Below, piece by piece: positions 11,421-24,900 of a stretch of 64,000 bases of DNA. The stretch spans positions 26,592,734-26,656,733 of the forward strand of contig OY288259.1 in the NCBI GenBank assembly GCA_958450325.1, read 5' to 3'. Origin of the DNA: Agrostemma githago. Its lineage: Eukaryota; Streptophyta; Magnoliopsida; Caryophyllales; Caryophyllaceae. The notes below the pieces were generated by a model. The model saw only the letters and a list, made by a program, of their open reading frames with translations. It made no database searches and was not told the origin of the DNA. Both the position numbers and the translations under genes were made by a program. How positions within the stretch are numbered: position 1 is the first letter of the stretch; each line of letters starts with the position of its first letter.

Positions 11421-14400
11421 AACTGAACCCTAAGAGGGTATTGGTGAACCCTGTCATGGATGTGATTCAAAGATGGGGCACCGAACCTTAAAAGTAGGGT
11501 ACTGCATAAGAAGGGACGGAAAAGGTTTTAGGGTTGGATTAGGCGTACCCTCTACGCGGATCCGCCTAATCCAACCCTAAAGCCTTTTCCTTATTCAAGG
11601 TCACTAAACCCGCAAGTAACTGAACCCTAAGAGGGTATTGGTGAACCCTGTCGTGGATGTGATTCAAAGATGGGGCACTGAACCTTAAAAGTAGGGTACT
11701 GCATAAGAAGGGACGGAAAAGGTTTTAGGGTTGGATTAGGCGGACCCGCTACGCGGATCCGCCTAATCCAACCCTAAACCCTTTTCCTTATTCAAGGTCA
11801 CTAAACCCGCAAGAAACTGAACCCTAAGAGGGTATTGGTGAACCCTGTCGTGGATGTGATTCAAAGATGGGGCACTGAACCTTAAGAGTAGCGTACTGCA
11901 TAAGACGGGACGGAAAAGGGTTTAGGGTTGGATTAGGCGTACCCGCTACGCGGCTCCGCCTAATCCAACCCTAAACCCTTTTCCATATTCAAGGACGGAA
12001 AAGGGTTTAGGGTTGGATTAGGCGGAGCCGCTACGGGGATCCGCCTAATCCAACCCTAAACCCTTTTCCTTATTCAAGGTCACTAAACCCGCAAGAAATT
12101 GAACCCTAAGAGGGTATTGGTGAACCCTGTCGTGGATGTGATTCAAAGATGGGGCACTAAACCTTAAGAGTAGGGTACTGCATAAGACGAGACGGAAAAG
12201 GGTTTAGGGTTGGATTAGGCGTACCCGCTACGCGGCTCCGCCTAATCCAACCCTAAACTCTTTTCCTTATTCAAGGTCACTAAACCCGCAGGAAACTGAA
12301 CCCTAAGAGGGTATTGGTGAACCCTGTCGTGGATGTGATTCAAAGATGGGGCACTAAACCTTAAGAGTAGGGTACTGCATAAGACGGGACAGAAAAGGTT
12401 TTAGGGTTGGATTAGGCCTAACCTCTACGCGGATCCGCCTAATCCAACCCTAAACCCTTTTCCTTATTCAAGGTCACTAAACCCGCAAGAAACTGAACCC
12501 TAAGAGGGTATTGGTGAACCCTGTCGTGGATGTGATTCAAAGATGGGGCACTGAACCTTAAGAGTAGGGTAATGCATAAGACGGGATGGAAAAGGGTTTA
12601 GGGTTGGATTAGGCGTACCCGCTACGCGGCTCCGCCTAATCCAACCCTAAACCCTTTTCCTTATTCAAGGTCACTAAACCCGCAAGAAACTGAACCCTAA
12701 GAGGGTATTGGTGAACCCTGTCGTGGATGTGATTCAAAGATGGGGCACCGAACCTTAAAAGTAGGGTACTGCATAAGAAGGGACGGAAAAGGTTTTAGGG
12801 TTGGATTAGGCGTACCCTCTACGCGGATCCGCCTAATCCAACCCTAAACCCTTTTCCTTATTCAAGGTCACTAAACCCGCAAGAAACTGAACCCTAAGAG
12901 GGTATTGGTGAACCCTGTCGTGGATGTGATTTAAAGATGGGGCACTGAACCTTAAAAGTAGGGTACTGCATAAGACGGGACGGAAAAGGGTTTAGGGTTG
13001 GATTAGGCGGACCCGCTACGCGGATCCGCCTAATCCAACCCTAAACCCTTTTCCTTATTCAAGGTCACTAAACCCGCAATAAACTGAACCCTAAGAGGGT
13101 ATTGGTGAACCCTGTCGTGGATGTGATTCAAAGATGGGGCACTTAACCTTAAGAGTAGGGTACTGCATAAGACGAGACGGAAAAGGGTTTAGGGTTGGAT
13201 TAGGCGTACCCGCTACGCGGCTCCGCCTAATCCAACCCTAAACCCTTTTCCATATTCAAGGACGGAAAAGGGTTTAGGGTTGGATTAGGCGGAGCCGCTA
13301 CGGGGATCCGCCTAATCCAACCCTAAACCCTTTTCCTTATTCAAGGTCACTAAACCCGCAAGAAACTGAACCCTAAGAGGGTATTGGTGAACCCTGTCGT
13401 GGATGTGATTCAAAGATGGGGCACTAAACCTTAAGAGTAGGGTACTGCATAAGACGAGACGGAAAAGGGTTTAGGGTTGGATTAGGCGTACCCGCTACGC
13501 GGCTCCGCCTAATCCAACCCTAAACCCTTTTCCTTATTCAAGGTCACTAAACCCGCAAGAAACTGAACCCTAAGAGGGTATTGGTGAACCCTGTCGTGGA
13601 TGTGATTCAAAGATGGGGCACTAAACCTTAAGAGTAGGGTACTGCATAAGACGGGACGGAAAAGGTTTTAGGGTTGGATTAGGCCTACCCTCTACGCGGA
13701 TCCGCCTAATCCAACCCTAAACCCTTTTCCTTATTCAAGGTCACTAAACCCGGAAGAAACTGAACCCTAAGAGGGTATTGGTGAACCCTGTCGTGGATGT
13801 GATTCAAATATGGGGCACTAGACCTTAAAAGTAGGGTACTGCATAAGACGGGACAGAAAAGGGTTTAGGGTTTGATTAGGCGTACCCACTACGGGGGTAC
13901 GCCTAATCCAACCCTAAACCCTTTTCCATATTCAAGGTCACTAAACCCGCAAGAAACTGAACCCTAAGAGGGTATTGGTGAACCCTGTCGTGGATGTGAT
14001 TCAAAGATGGGGCACTGAACCTTAAGAGTAGGATACTGCATAAGACGGGACGGAAAAGGGCTTAGGGTTGGATTAGGCGTACCTGCTACGCGGATCCGCC
14101 TAATCCAACCCTAAACCCTTTTCCTTTTTCAAGGACGGAAAAGTGTTTAGGGTTGGATTAGGCGTATCCGCTACGCGGCTCCGCCTAATCCAACCATAAA
14201 CCCTTTTCCTTAATCAAGGTCACTAAACCTGCAAGAAACTGAACCCTAAGAGGGTATTGGTGAACCCTGTCGTGGATGTGATTCAAAGATGGGGCATTGA
14301 ACCTTAAGAGTAGGGTACTGCATAAGACGGGACGGAAAAGGGTTTAGGGTTGGATTAGGCGTACCCACTACGCGGATCCGCCTAATCCAACCTTAAACCC

Positions 14401-15097
14401 TTTTCCTTATTCAAGGACGGAAAAGGTTTTAGGGTTAGATTAGGCGTACCCGCTACGCTGCTCCACCTAATCCAACCCTAAACCCTTTTCCTTATTTAAG
14501 GTCACTAAACCCACAAGAAACTGAACCCTAAGAGGGTATTGGTGAAACCTGTCGTGGATGTGATTCAAAGATGGGGCACTGAACTTTAAGAGTAGGGTAC
14601 TGCATAAGACGGGACGGAAAAAGGTTTATGGTTGGATTACGCGTACCCGCTACGCGGATCCGCCTAATCCAACCCTAAACCCTTTTCCTTATTCAAGGAC
14701 GGAAAAGGGTTTAGGGTTGGATTAGGCGTACCCGCTTCGCGGCTCCGCCTAATCCAACCCTAAACCCTTTTCCTTATTCAAGGTCACTAAACCCGCAAGA
14801 AACTGAACCCTAAGAGGGTATTGGTGAACCCTGTCGTGGATGTGATTCAAAGATGGGGCACTAGACCTTAAAAGTAGGGTACTGCATAAGACGGAACAGA
14901 AAAGGGTTTAGGGTTGGATTAGGCGTACCCGCTACGGGGGTACGCCTAATCCAACCCTAAACCCTTTTCCATATTCAAGGTCACTAAACCCGCAAGAAAC
15001 TGAACCCTAAGAGGGTATTGGTGAACCCTGTCGTGGATGTGATTCAAAGATGGGGCACTGAACCTTAATAGTAGGATGCTGCATAAGACGGGACAGA

Positions 15098-15128
15098 AAA
15101 GGGTTAGGGTTGGATTAGGCCCTTTTCC
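15098..15128. repeat. Satellite unit with palindrome destroyed by a deletion
   Basis: The sequence runs TGGATTAGGC directly into CCTTTTCCTT. Compared with neighbouring units, about 38 bp is missing: the centre and most of the right arm. This is one of very few units with no intact palindrome. It also carries GGGTTAGGG in place of GGGTTTAGGG. Confidence 0.88.
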
Positions 15129-15525
15129 TTATTCAAGGTCACTAAACCCGCAAGAAACTGAACCCTAAGAGGGTATTGGTGAACCCTGTCGTGGATGTGA
15201 TTTAAAGATGGGGCACTGAACCTTAAAAGTAGGGTACTGTATAAGACGGGACGGAAAAGGGTTTAGGGTTGGATTAGGCGGACCCGCTACGCGGATCCGC
15301 CTAATCCAACCCTAAACCCTTTTCCTTATTCAAGGTCACTAAACCCGCAATAAACTGAACCCTAAGAGGGTATTGGTGAACCCTGTCGTGGATGTGATTC
15401 AAAGATGGGGCACTTAACCTTAAGAGTAGGGTACTGCATAAGACGGGACGGAAAAGGGTTTAGGGTTGGATTAGGCGTACCCGCTACGCGGCTCCGCCTA
15501 ATCCAACCCTAAACCCTTTTCCATA

Positions 15526-15616
15526 TTCAAGGACGGAAAAGGGTTTAGGGTTGGATTAGGCGGAGCCGCTACGGGGATCCGCCTAATCCAACCCTAAACC
15601 CTTTTCCGTCCTTGAA
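15526..15616. repeat. Extended 39-bp-arm palindrome in a short unit
   Basis: The left arm (15526-15564) begins TTCAAGGACGGAAAAG. The right arm (15578-15616) ends CTTTTCCGTCCTTGAA, its exact reverse complement, where other units read CTTTTCCTTATTCAA. The arms are 39 bp and perfect around a 13-nt centre. The outermost 11 bp of the right arm occur nowhere else that I noticed, and the corresponding unit at about 13260 has the normal sequence. Confidence 0.92.
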
Positions 15617-15653
15617 GGTCACTAAACCCGCAAGAAACTGAACCCTAAGAGGG

Positions 15654-18600
15654 TATTGGTGAACCCTGTCGTGGATGTGATTCAAAGATGGGGCACTAAA
15701 CCTTAAGAGTAGGGTACTGCATAAGACGAGACGGAAAAGGGTTTAGGGTTGGATTAGGCGTACCCGCTACGCGGCTCCGCCTAATCCAACCCTAAACCCT
15801 TTTCCTTATTCAAGGTCACTAAACCCGCAAGAAACTGAACCCTAAGAGGGTATTGGTGAACCCTGTCGTGGATGTGATTCAAAGATGGGGCACTAAACCT
15901 TAAGAGTAGGGTACTGCATAAGACGGGACGGAAAAGGTTTTAGGGTTGGATTAGGCCTACCCTCTACGCGGATCGCCTAATCCAACCCTAAACCCTTTTC
16001 CTTATTCAAGGTCACTAAACCCGCAAGAAACTGAAACCTAAGAGGGTATTGGTGAACCCTGTCGTGGATGTGATTCAAATATGGGGCACTAGACCTTAAA
16101 AGTAGGGTACTGCATAAGACGGGACAGAAAAGGGTTTAGGGTTTGATTAGGCGTACCCACTACGGGGGTACGCCTAATCCAACCCTAAACCCTTTTCCAT
16201 ATTCAAGGTCACTAAACCCGCAAGAAACTGAACCCTAAGAGGGTATTGGTGAACCCTGTCGTGGATGTGATTCAAAGATGGGGCACTGAACCTTAAGAGT
16301 AGGATACTGCATAAGACGGGACGGAAAAGGGCTTAGGGTTGGATTAGGCGTACCTGCTACGCGGATCCGCCTAATCCAACCCTAAACCCTTTTCCTTTTT
16401 CAAGGACGGAAAAGTGTTTAGGGTTGGATTAGGCGTATCCGCTACGCGGCTCCGCCTAATCCAACCATAAACCCTTTTCCTTATTCAAGGTCACTAAACC
16501 TGCAAGAAACTGAACCCTAAGAGGGTATTGGTGAACCCTGTCGTGGATGTGATTCAAAGATGGGGCATTGAACCTTAAGAGTAGGGTACTGCATAAGACG
16601 GGACGGAAAAGGGTTTAGGGTTGGATTAGGCGTACCCACTACGCGGATCCGCCTAATCCAACCTTAAACCCTTTTCCTTATTCAAGGACGGAAAAGGTTT
16701 TAGGGTTAGATTAGGCGTACCCGCTACGCTGCTCCACCTAATCCAACCCTAAACCCTTTTCCTTATTTAAGGTCACTAAACCCGCAAGAAACTGAACCCT
16801 AAGAGGGTATTGGTGAAACCTGTCGTGGATGTGATTCAAAGATGGGGCACTGAACTTTAAGAGTAGGGTACTGCATAAGACGGGACGGAAAAAGGTTTAT
16901 GGTTGGATTACGCGTACCCGCTACGCGGATCCGCCTAATCCAACCCTAAACCTTTTTCCTTATTCAAGGACGGAAAAGGGTTTAGGGTTGGATTAGGCGT
17001 ACCCGTTTCGCGGCTCCGCCTAATCCAACCCTAAACCCTTTTCCTTATTCAAGGTCACTAAACCCGCAAGAAACTGAACCCTAAGAGGGTATTGGTGAAC
17101 CCTGTCGTGGATGTGATTCAAAGATGGGGCACTAAACCTTAAGAGTAGGGTACTGCATAAGACGAGACGGAAAAGGGTTTAGGGTTGGATTAGGCGTACC
17201 CGCTACGCGGCTCCGCCTAATCCAACCCTAAACCCTTTTCCTTATTCAAGGTCACTAAACCCGCAAGAAACTGAACCCTAAGAGGGTATTGGTGAACCCT
17301 GTCGTGGATGTGATTCAAAGATGGGGCACTAAACCTTAAGAGTAGGGTACTGCATAAGACGGGACGGAAAAGGTTTTAGGGTTGGATTAGGCCTACCCTC
17401 TACGCGGATCGCCTAATCCAACCCTAAACCCTTTTCCTTATTCAAGGTCACTAAACCCGCAAGAAACTGAAACCTAAGAGGGTATTGGTGAACCCTGTCG
17501 TGGATGTGATTCAAATATGGGGCACTAGACCTTAAAAGTAGGGTACTGCATAAGACGGGACAGAAAAGGGTTTAGGGTTTGATTAGGCGTACCCACTACG
17601 GGGGTACGCCTAATCCAACCCTAAACCCTTTTCCATATTCAAGGTCACTAAACCCGCAAGAAACTGAACCCTAAGAGGGTATTGGTGAACCCTGTCGTGG
17701 ATGTGATTCAAAGATGGGGCACTGAACCTTAAGAGTAGGATACTGCATAAGACGGGACGGAAAAGGGCTTAGGGTTGGATTAGGCGTACCTGCTACGCGG
17801 ATCCGCCTAATCCAACCCTAAACCCTTTTCCTTTTTCAAGGACGGAAAAGTGTTTAGGGTTGGATTAGGCGTATCCGCTACGCGGCTCCGCCTAATCCAA
17901 CCATAAACCCTTTTCCTTATTCAAGGTCACTAAACCTGCAAGAAACTGAACCCTAAGAGGGTATTGGTGAACCCTGTCGTGGATGTGATTCAAAGATGGG
18001 GCATTGAACCTTAAGAGTAGGGTACTGCATAAGACGGGACGGAAAAGGGTTTAGGGTTGGATTAGGCGTACCCACTACGCGGATCCGCCTAATCCAACCT
18101 TAAACCCTTTTCCTTATTCAAGGACGGAAAAGGTTTTAGGGTTAGATTAGGCGTACCCGCTACGCTGCTCCACCTAATCCAACCCTAAACCCTTTTCCTT
18201 ATTTAAGGTCACTAAACCCGCAAGAAACTGAACCCTAAGAGGGTATTGGTGAAACCTGTCGTGGATGTGATTCAAAGATGGGGCACTGAACTTTAAGAGT
18301 AGGGTACTGCATAAGACGGGACGGAAAAAGGTTTATGGTTGGATTACGCGTACCCGCTACGCGGATCCGCCTAATCCAACCCTAAACCTTTTTCCTTATT
18401 CAAGGACGGAAAAGGGTTTAGGGTTGGATTAGGCGTACCCGTTTCGCGGCTCCGCCTAATCCAACCCTAAACCCTTTTCCTTATTCAAGGTCACTAAACC
18501 CGCAAGAAACTGAACCCTAAGAGGGTATTGGTGAACCCTGTCGTGGATGTGATTCAAAGATGGGGCACTAAACCTTAAGAGTAGGGTACTGCATAAGACG

Positions 18601-19961
18601 AGACGGAAAAGGGTTTAGGGTTGGATTAGGCGTACCCGCTACGCGGCTCCGCCTAATCCAACCCTAAACCCTTTTCCTTATTCAAGGTCACTAAACCCGC
18701 AAGAAACTGAACCCTAAGAGGGTATTGGTGAACCCTGTCGTGGATGTGATTCAAAGATGGGGCACTAAACCTTAAGAGTAGGGTACTGCATAAGACGGGA
18801 CGGAAAAGGTTTTAGGGTTGGATTAGGCCTACCCTCTACGCGGATCGCCTAATCCAACCCTAAACCCTTTTCCTTATTCAAGGTCACTAAACCCGCAAGA
18901 AACTGAAACCTAAGAGGGTATTGGTGAACCCTGTCGTGGATGTGATTCAAATATGGGGCACTAGACCTTAAAAGTAGGGTACTGCATAAGACGGGACAGA
19001 AAAGGGTTTAGGGTTTGATTAGGCGTACCCACTACGGGGGTACGCCTAATCCAACCCTAAACCCTTTTCCATATTCAAGGTCACTAAACCCGCAAGAAAC
19101 TGAACCCTAAGAGGGTATTGGTGAACCCTGTCGTGGATGTGATTCAAAGATGGGGCACTGAACCTTAAGAGTAGGATACTGCATAAGACGGGACGGAAAA
19201 GGGCTTAGGGTTGGATTAGGCGTACCTGCTACGCGGATCCGCCTAATCCAACCCTAAACCCTTTTCCTTTTTCAAGGACGGAAAAGTGTTTAGGGTTGGA
19301 TTAGGCGTATCCGCTACGCGGCTCCGCCTAATCCAACCATAAACCCTTTTCCTTATTCAAGGTCACTAAACCTGCAAGAAACTGAACCCTAAGAGGGTAT
19401 TGGTGAACCCTGTCGTGGATGTGATTCAAAGATGGGGCATTGAACCTTAAGAGTAGGGTACTGCATAAGACGGGACGGAAAAGGGTTTAGGGTTGGATTA
19501 GGCGTACCCACTACGCGGATCCGCCTAATCCAACCTTAAACCCTTTTCCTTATTCAAGGACGGAAAAGGTTTTAGGGTTAGATTAGGCGTACCCGCTACG
19601 CTGCTCCACCTAATCCAACCCTAAACCCTTTTCCTTATTTAAGGTCACTAAACCCGCAAGAAACTGAACCCTAAGAGGGTATTGGTGAAACCTGTCGTGG
19701 ATGTGATTCAAAGATGGGGCACTGAACTTTAAGAGTAGGGTACTGCATAAGACGGGACGGAAAAAGGTTTATGGTTGGATTACGCGTACCCGCTACGCGG
19801 ATCCGCCTAATCCAACCCTAAACCCTTTTCCTTATTCAAGGACGGAAAAGGGTTTAGGGTTGGATTAGGCGTACCCGTTTCGCGGCTCCGCCTAATCCAA
19901 CCCTAAACCCTTTTCCTTATTCAAGGTCACTAAACCCGCAAGAAACTGAACCCTAAGAGGG
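15654..19961. repeat. 1436-bp higher-order repeat, three tandem copies
   Basis: The copies start at 15654, 17090 and 18526 and the third ends at 19961, exactly 3 x 1436 bp. The TTTGATTAGG marker is at 16142, 17578 and 19014. Each copy has 6 full and 3 short units (1437) less one base, because one unit has GCGGATCGCC instead of GCGGATCCGCC in all three. The copies look almost identical by eye, so amplification was recent or they are actively homogenised. The next unit, at 19962, departs from the pattern. Confidence 0.93.
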
Positions 19962-21960
19962 TATTGGTGAACCCTGTCGTGGATGTGATTCAAAGATGGG
20001 GCACTAGACCTTAAAAGTAGAGTACTGCATAAGACGGAACAGAAAAGGGTTTAGGGTTGGATTAGGCGTACCCGCTACGGGGGTACGCCTAATCCAACCC
20101 TAAACCCTTTTCCATATTCAAGGTCACTAAACCCGCAAGAAACTGAACCCTAAGAGGGTATTGGTGAACCCTGTCGTGGATGTGATTCAAAGATGGGGCA
20201 CTGAACCTTAAGAGTAGGGTACTGCATAAGACGGGACGGAAAAGGGTTTATGGTTGGATTACGCGTACCCGTTACGCGGATCCGCCTAATCCAACCCTAA
20301 ACCATTTTCTTTATTCAAGGTCACTAAACCCGCAAGAAACTGAACCCTAAGAGGGTATTGGTGAACCCTGTCGTGGATGTGATTCAAAGATGGGGCACTA
20401 AACCTTAATAGTAGGATGCTGCATAAGACGGGACGGAAAAGGGTTAGGGTTGGATTAGGCGTACCTGCTACGCGGATCCGCCTAATCCAACCCTAAACTC
20501 TTTTCCTTATTCAAGGACGGAAAAGGGTTTAGGGTTGGATTAGGCGTATCCGCTACGCGGCTCCGCCTAATCCAACCCTAAACCCTTTTCCTTATTCAAG
20601 GTCACTAAACCTGCAAGAAACTGAACCCTAAGAGGGTATTGGTGAACCCTGTCGTGGATGTGATTCAAAGATGGGGCATTGAACCTTAAGAGTAGGGTAC
20701 TGCATAAGACGGGACGGAAAAGGGTTTAGGGTTGGATTAGGCGTACCCACTACGCGGATCCGCCTAATCCAACCTTAAACCCATTTCTTTATTCAAGGAC
20801 GGAAAAGGTTTTAGGGTTAGATTAGGCGTACCCGCTACGCTGCTCCACCTAATCCAACCCTAAACCCTTTACCTTATTTAATGTCACTAAACCCGCAAGA
20901 AACTGAACCCTAAGAGGGTATTGGTGAAACCTGTCGTGGATGTGATTCAAAGATGGGGCACTGAACCTTAAGAGTAGGGTACTGCATAAGACGGGACGGA
21001 AAAAGGTTTATGGTTGGGTTACGCGTACCCGCTACGCGGATCCGCCTAATCCAACCCTAAACCCTTTTCCTTATTCAAGGACGGAAAAGGGTTTAGGGTT
21101 GGATTAGGCGTACCCGCTACGCGGCTCCGCCTAATCTAACCCTAAACCCTTTTCCTTATTCAAGGTCACTAAACCCGCAAGAAACTGAACCCTAAGAGGG
21201 TATTGGTGAACCCTGTCGTGGATGTGATTCAAAGATGGGGCACTAGACCTTAAAAGTAGGGTACTGCATAAGACGGAACAGAAAAGGGTTTAGGGTTGGA
21301 TTAGGCGTACCCGCTACGGGGGTACGCCTAATCCAACCCTAAACCCTTTTCCATATTCAAGGTCACTAAACTCGCAAGAAACTGAACCCTAAGAGGGTAT
21401 TGGTGAACCCTGTCGTGGATGTGATTCAAAGATGGGGCACTGAACCTTAATAGTAGGATGCTGCATTAGACGGGACGGAAAAGGGTTAGGGTTGGATTAG
21501 GCGTACCTGCTACGCGGATCCGCCTAATCCAACCCTAAACCCTTTTCCTTATTCAAGGACGGAAAAGGGTTTAGGGTTGGATTAGGCGTATCCGCTACGC
21601 GGCTCCGCCTAATCCAACCCTAAATCCTTTTCCTTATTCAAGGTCACTAAACCTGCAAGAAACTGAACCCTAAGAGGGTATTGGTGAACCCTGTCGTGGA
21701 TGTGATTCAAAGATGGGGCATTGAACCTTAAGAGTAGGGTACTGCATAAGACGGGACGGAAATGGGTTTAGGGTTGGATTAGGCGTACCCACTACGCGGA
21801 TCCGCCTAATCCAACCTTAAACCCATTTCTTTATTAAAGGACGGAAAAGGTTTTAGGGTTAGATTAGGCGTACCCGCTACGCTGCTCCACCTAATCCAAC
21901 CCTAAACCCTTTACCTTATTTAATGTCACTAAACCCGCAAGAAACTGAACCCTAAGAGGG

Positions 21961-24900
21961 TATTGGTGAAACCTGTCGTGGATGTGATTCAAAGATGGGG
22001 CACTGAACCTTAAGAGTAGGGTACTGCATAAGACGGGACGGAAAAAGGTTTATGGTTGGATTACGCGTACCCGCTACGCGGATCCGCCTAATCCAACCCT
22101 AAACCCTTTTCCTTATTCAAGGACGGAAAAGGGTTTAGGGTTGGATTAGGCGTACCCGCTACGCAGCTCCGCCTAATCCAACCCTAAACCCTTTTCCTTA
22201 TTCAAGGTCACTAAGCCCGCAAGAAACTGAACCGTAAGAGGGTATTGGTGAACCCTGTCGTGGATGTGATTCAAAGATGGGGCACTAGACCTTATAAGTA
22301 GGGTACTGCATAAGACGGGACGGAAAAGGGTTTAGGGTTGGATTAGGCGTACCCGCTACGGGGGTACGCCTAATCCAACCCTAAACCCTTTTCCATATTA
22401 AAGGTCACTAAACCCGCAAGAAACTGAACCCTAAGAGGGTATTGGTGAACCCTGTCGTGGATGTGATTCAAAGATGGGGCACTGAACCTTAAGAGTAGGG
22501 TACTGCATAAGACGGGATGGAAAAGGGTTTAGGGTTGGATTACGCGAATCCGCTACGCGGATCCGCCTAATCCAACCCTAAACCCTTTTCCTTATTCAAG
22601 GACGGAAAAGGGTTTTGGGTTGGAATAGGCGTACCCGCTTCGCGGATCCGCCTAATCTAACCCTAAACCCTTTTCCTTATTCAAGGACAGAAAAGGGTTT
22701 AGGGTTGGATTAGGCGTACTCGCTACGCGGCTCCGCCTAATCCAACCCTAAACCCTTTTCCTTATTCAAGGTCACTAAACCCGCAAGAAACTAAACCCTA
22801 AGAGGGTATTGGTTAACCCTGTTGTGAATGTGATTCAAAGATGGGGCACTGAACCTTAAAAGTAGGGTACTGCATATGACGGGACGGAAAAGTGTTTAAG
22901 GTTGGATTAGGCGTACCCGCTACGCGGATCCGCCTAATCCAACCCTAAACCGTTTTCCTTATTCAAGGTCACTAAACCCGCAAGAAACTGAACCCTAAGA
23001 GGGTATTGGTGAACCCTGTCGTGGATGTGATTCAAAGATGGGGCACTAGACCTTAAAAGTAGGGTACTGCATAAGACGGAACAGAAAAGGGTTTAGGGTT
23101 GGATTAGGCGTACCCGCTACGGGGGTACGCCTAATCCAACCCTAAACCCTTTTCCATATTCAAGGTCACTAAACCCGCAAGAAACTGAACCCTAAGAGGG
23201 TATTGGTGAACCCTATCGTGGATGTGATTCAAAGATGGGGCACTGAACCTTAAGAGTAGGGTACTGCATAAGACGGGACGGAAAAGGGTTTAAGGTTGGA
23301 TTACGCGTACCCGTTACGCGGATTCGCCTAATCCAACCCTAAACCATTTTCTTTATTCAAGGTCACTAAACCCGCAAGAAACTGAACCCTAAGAGGGTAT
23401 TGGTGAACCCTGTCGTGGATGTGATTCAAAGATGGGGCACTGAACCTTAATAGTAGGATGCTGCATAAGACGGGACGGAAAAGGGTTAGGGTTGGATTAG
23501 GCGTACCTGCTACGCGGATCCGCCTAATCCAACCCTAAACCCTTTTCCTTATTCAAGGACGGAAAAGGGTTTAGGGTTGGATTAGGCGTATCCGCTACGC
23601 GGCTCCGCCTAATCCAACCCTAAATCCTTTTCCTTATTCAAGGTCACTAAACCTGCAAGAAACTGAACCCTAAGAGGGTATTGGTGAACCCTGTCGTGGA
23701 TGTGATTCAAAGATGGGGCATTGAACCTTAAGAGTAGGGTACTGCATAAGACGGGACGGAAAAGGGTTTAGGGTTGGATTAGGCGTACCCACTACGCGGA
23801 TCCGCCTAATCCAACCTTAAACCCATTTCTTTATTCAAGGACGGAAAAGGTTTTAGGGTTAGATTAGGCGTACCCGCTACGCTGCTCCACCTAATCCAAC
23901 CCTAAACTCTTTACCTTATTTAATGTCACTAAACCCGCAAGAAACTGAACCCTAAGAGGGTATTGGTGAAACCTGTCGTGGATGTGATTCAAAGATGGGG
24001 CACCGAACCTTAAGAGTAGGGTACTGCATAAGACGGGACGGAAAAAGGTTTATGGTTGGATTACGCGTACCCGCTACGCGGATCCGCCTAATCCAACCCT
24101 AAACCCTTTTCCTTATTCAAGGACGGAAAAGGGTTTAGGGTTGGATTAGGCGTACCCGCTACGCGGCTCCGCCTAATCCAACCCTAAACCCTTTTCCTTA
24201 TTCAAGGTCACTAAACCCGCAAGAAACTGAACCGTAAGAGGGTATTGGTGAACCCTGTCGTGGATGTGATTCAAAGATGGGGCACTAGACCTTAAAAGTA
24301 GGGTACTGCATAAGACGGGACGGAAAACGGTTTAGGGTTGGATTAGGCGTACCCGCTACGGGGGTACGCCTAATCCAACCCTAAACCCTTTTCCATATTA
24401 AAGGTCACTAAACCCGCAAGAACCTGAACCCTAAGAGGGTATTGGTGAACCCTGTCGTGGATGTGATTCAAAGATGGGGCACTGAACCTTAAGAGTAGGG
24501 TACTGCATAAGACGGAACGGAAAAGGGTTTATGGTTGGATTACGCGTACCCGTTACGCGGATCCGCCTAATCCAACCCTAAACCATTTTCTTTATTCAAG
24601 GTCACTAAACCCGCAAGAAACTGAACCCTAAGAGGGTATTGGTGAAACCTGTCGTGGATGTGATTCAAAGATGGGGCACTGAACCTTAAGAGTAGGGTAC
24701 TGCATAAGACGGGACGGAAAAAGGTTTATGGTTGGATAACGCGTACCCGCTACGTGGATCCGCCTAATCCAACCCTAAACCCTTTTCCTTATTCAAGGTC
24801 ACTAAACCCGCAAGAAACTGAACCGTAAGAGGGTATTGGTGAACCCTGTCGTGGATGTGATTCAAAGATGGGGCACTAGACATTAAAAGTAGAGTACTGC

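Larger units (their letters stand above)
12900..16140. repeat. Segment repeated at 2271-bp spacing
   Basis: AACCCGCAAT lies at 13071 and 15342, and the TTTGATTAGG variant at 13871 and 16142, both 2271 bp apart. About 1 kb around each is near-identical. My unit count between the second pair is 10 full plus 4 short (2310), minus a 38-bp deletion near 15120, minus two 1-bp deletions, plus one 1-bp insertion, which is 2271. The duplication therefore came before or with those changes. Confidence 0.82.
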
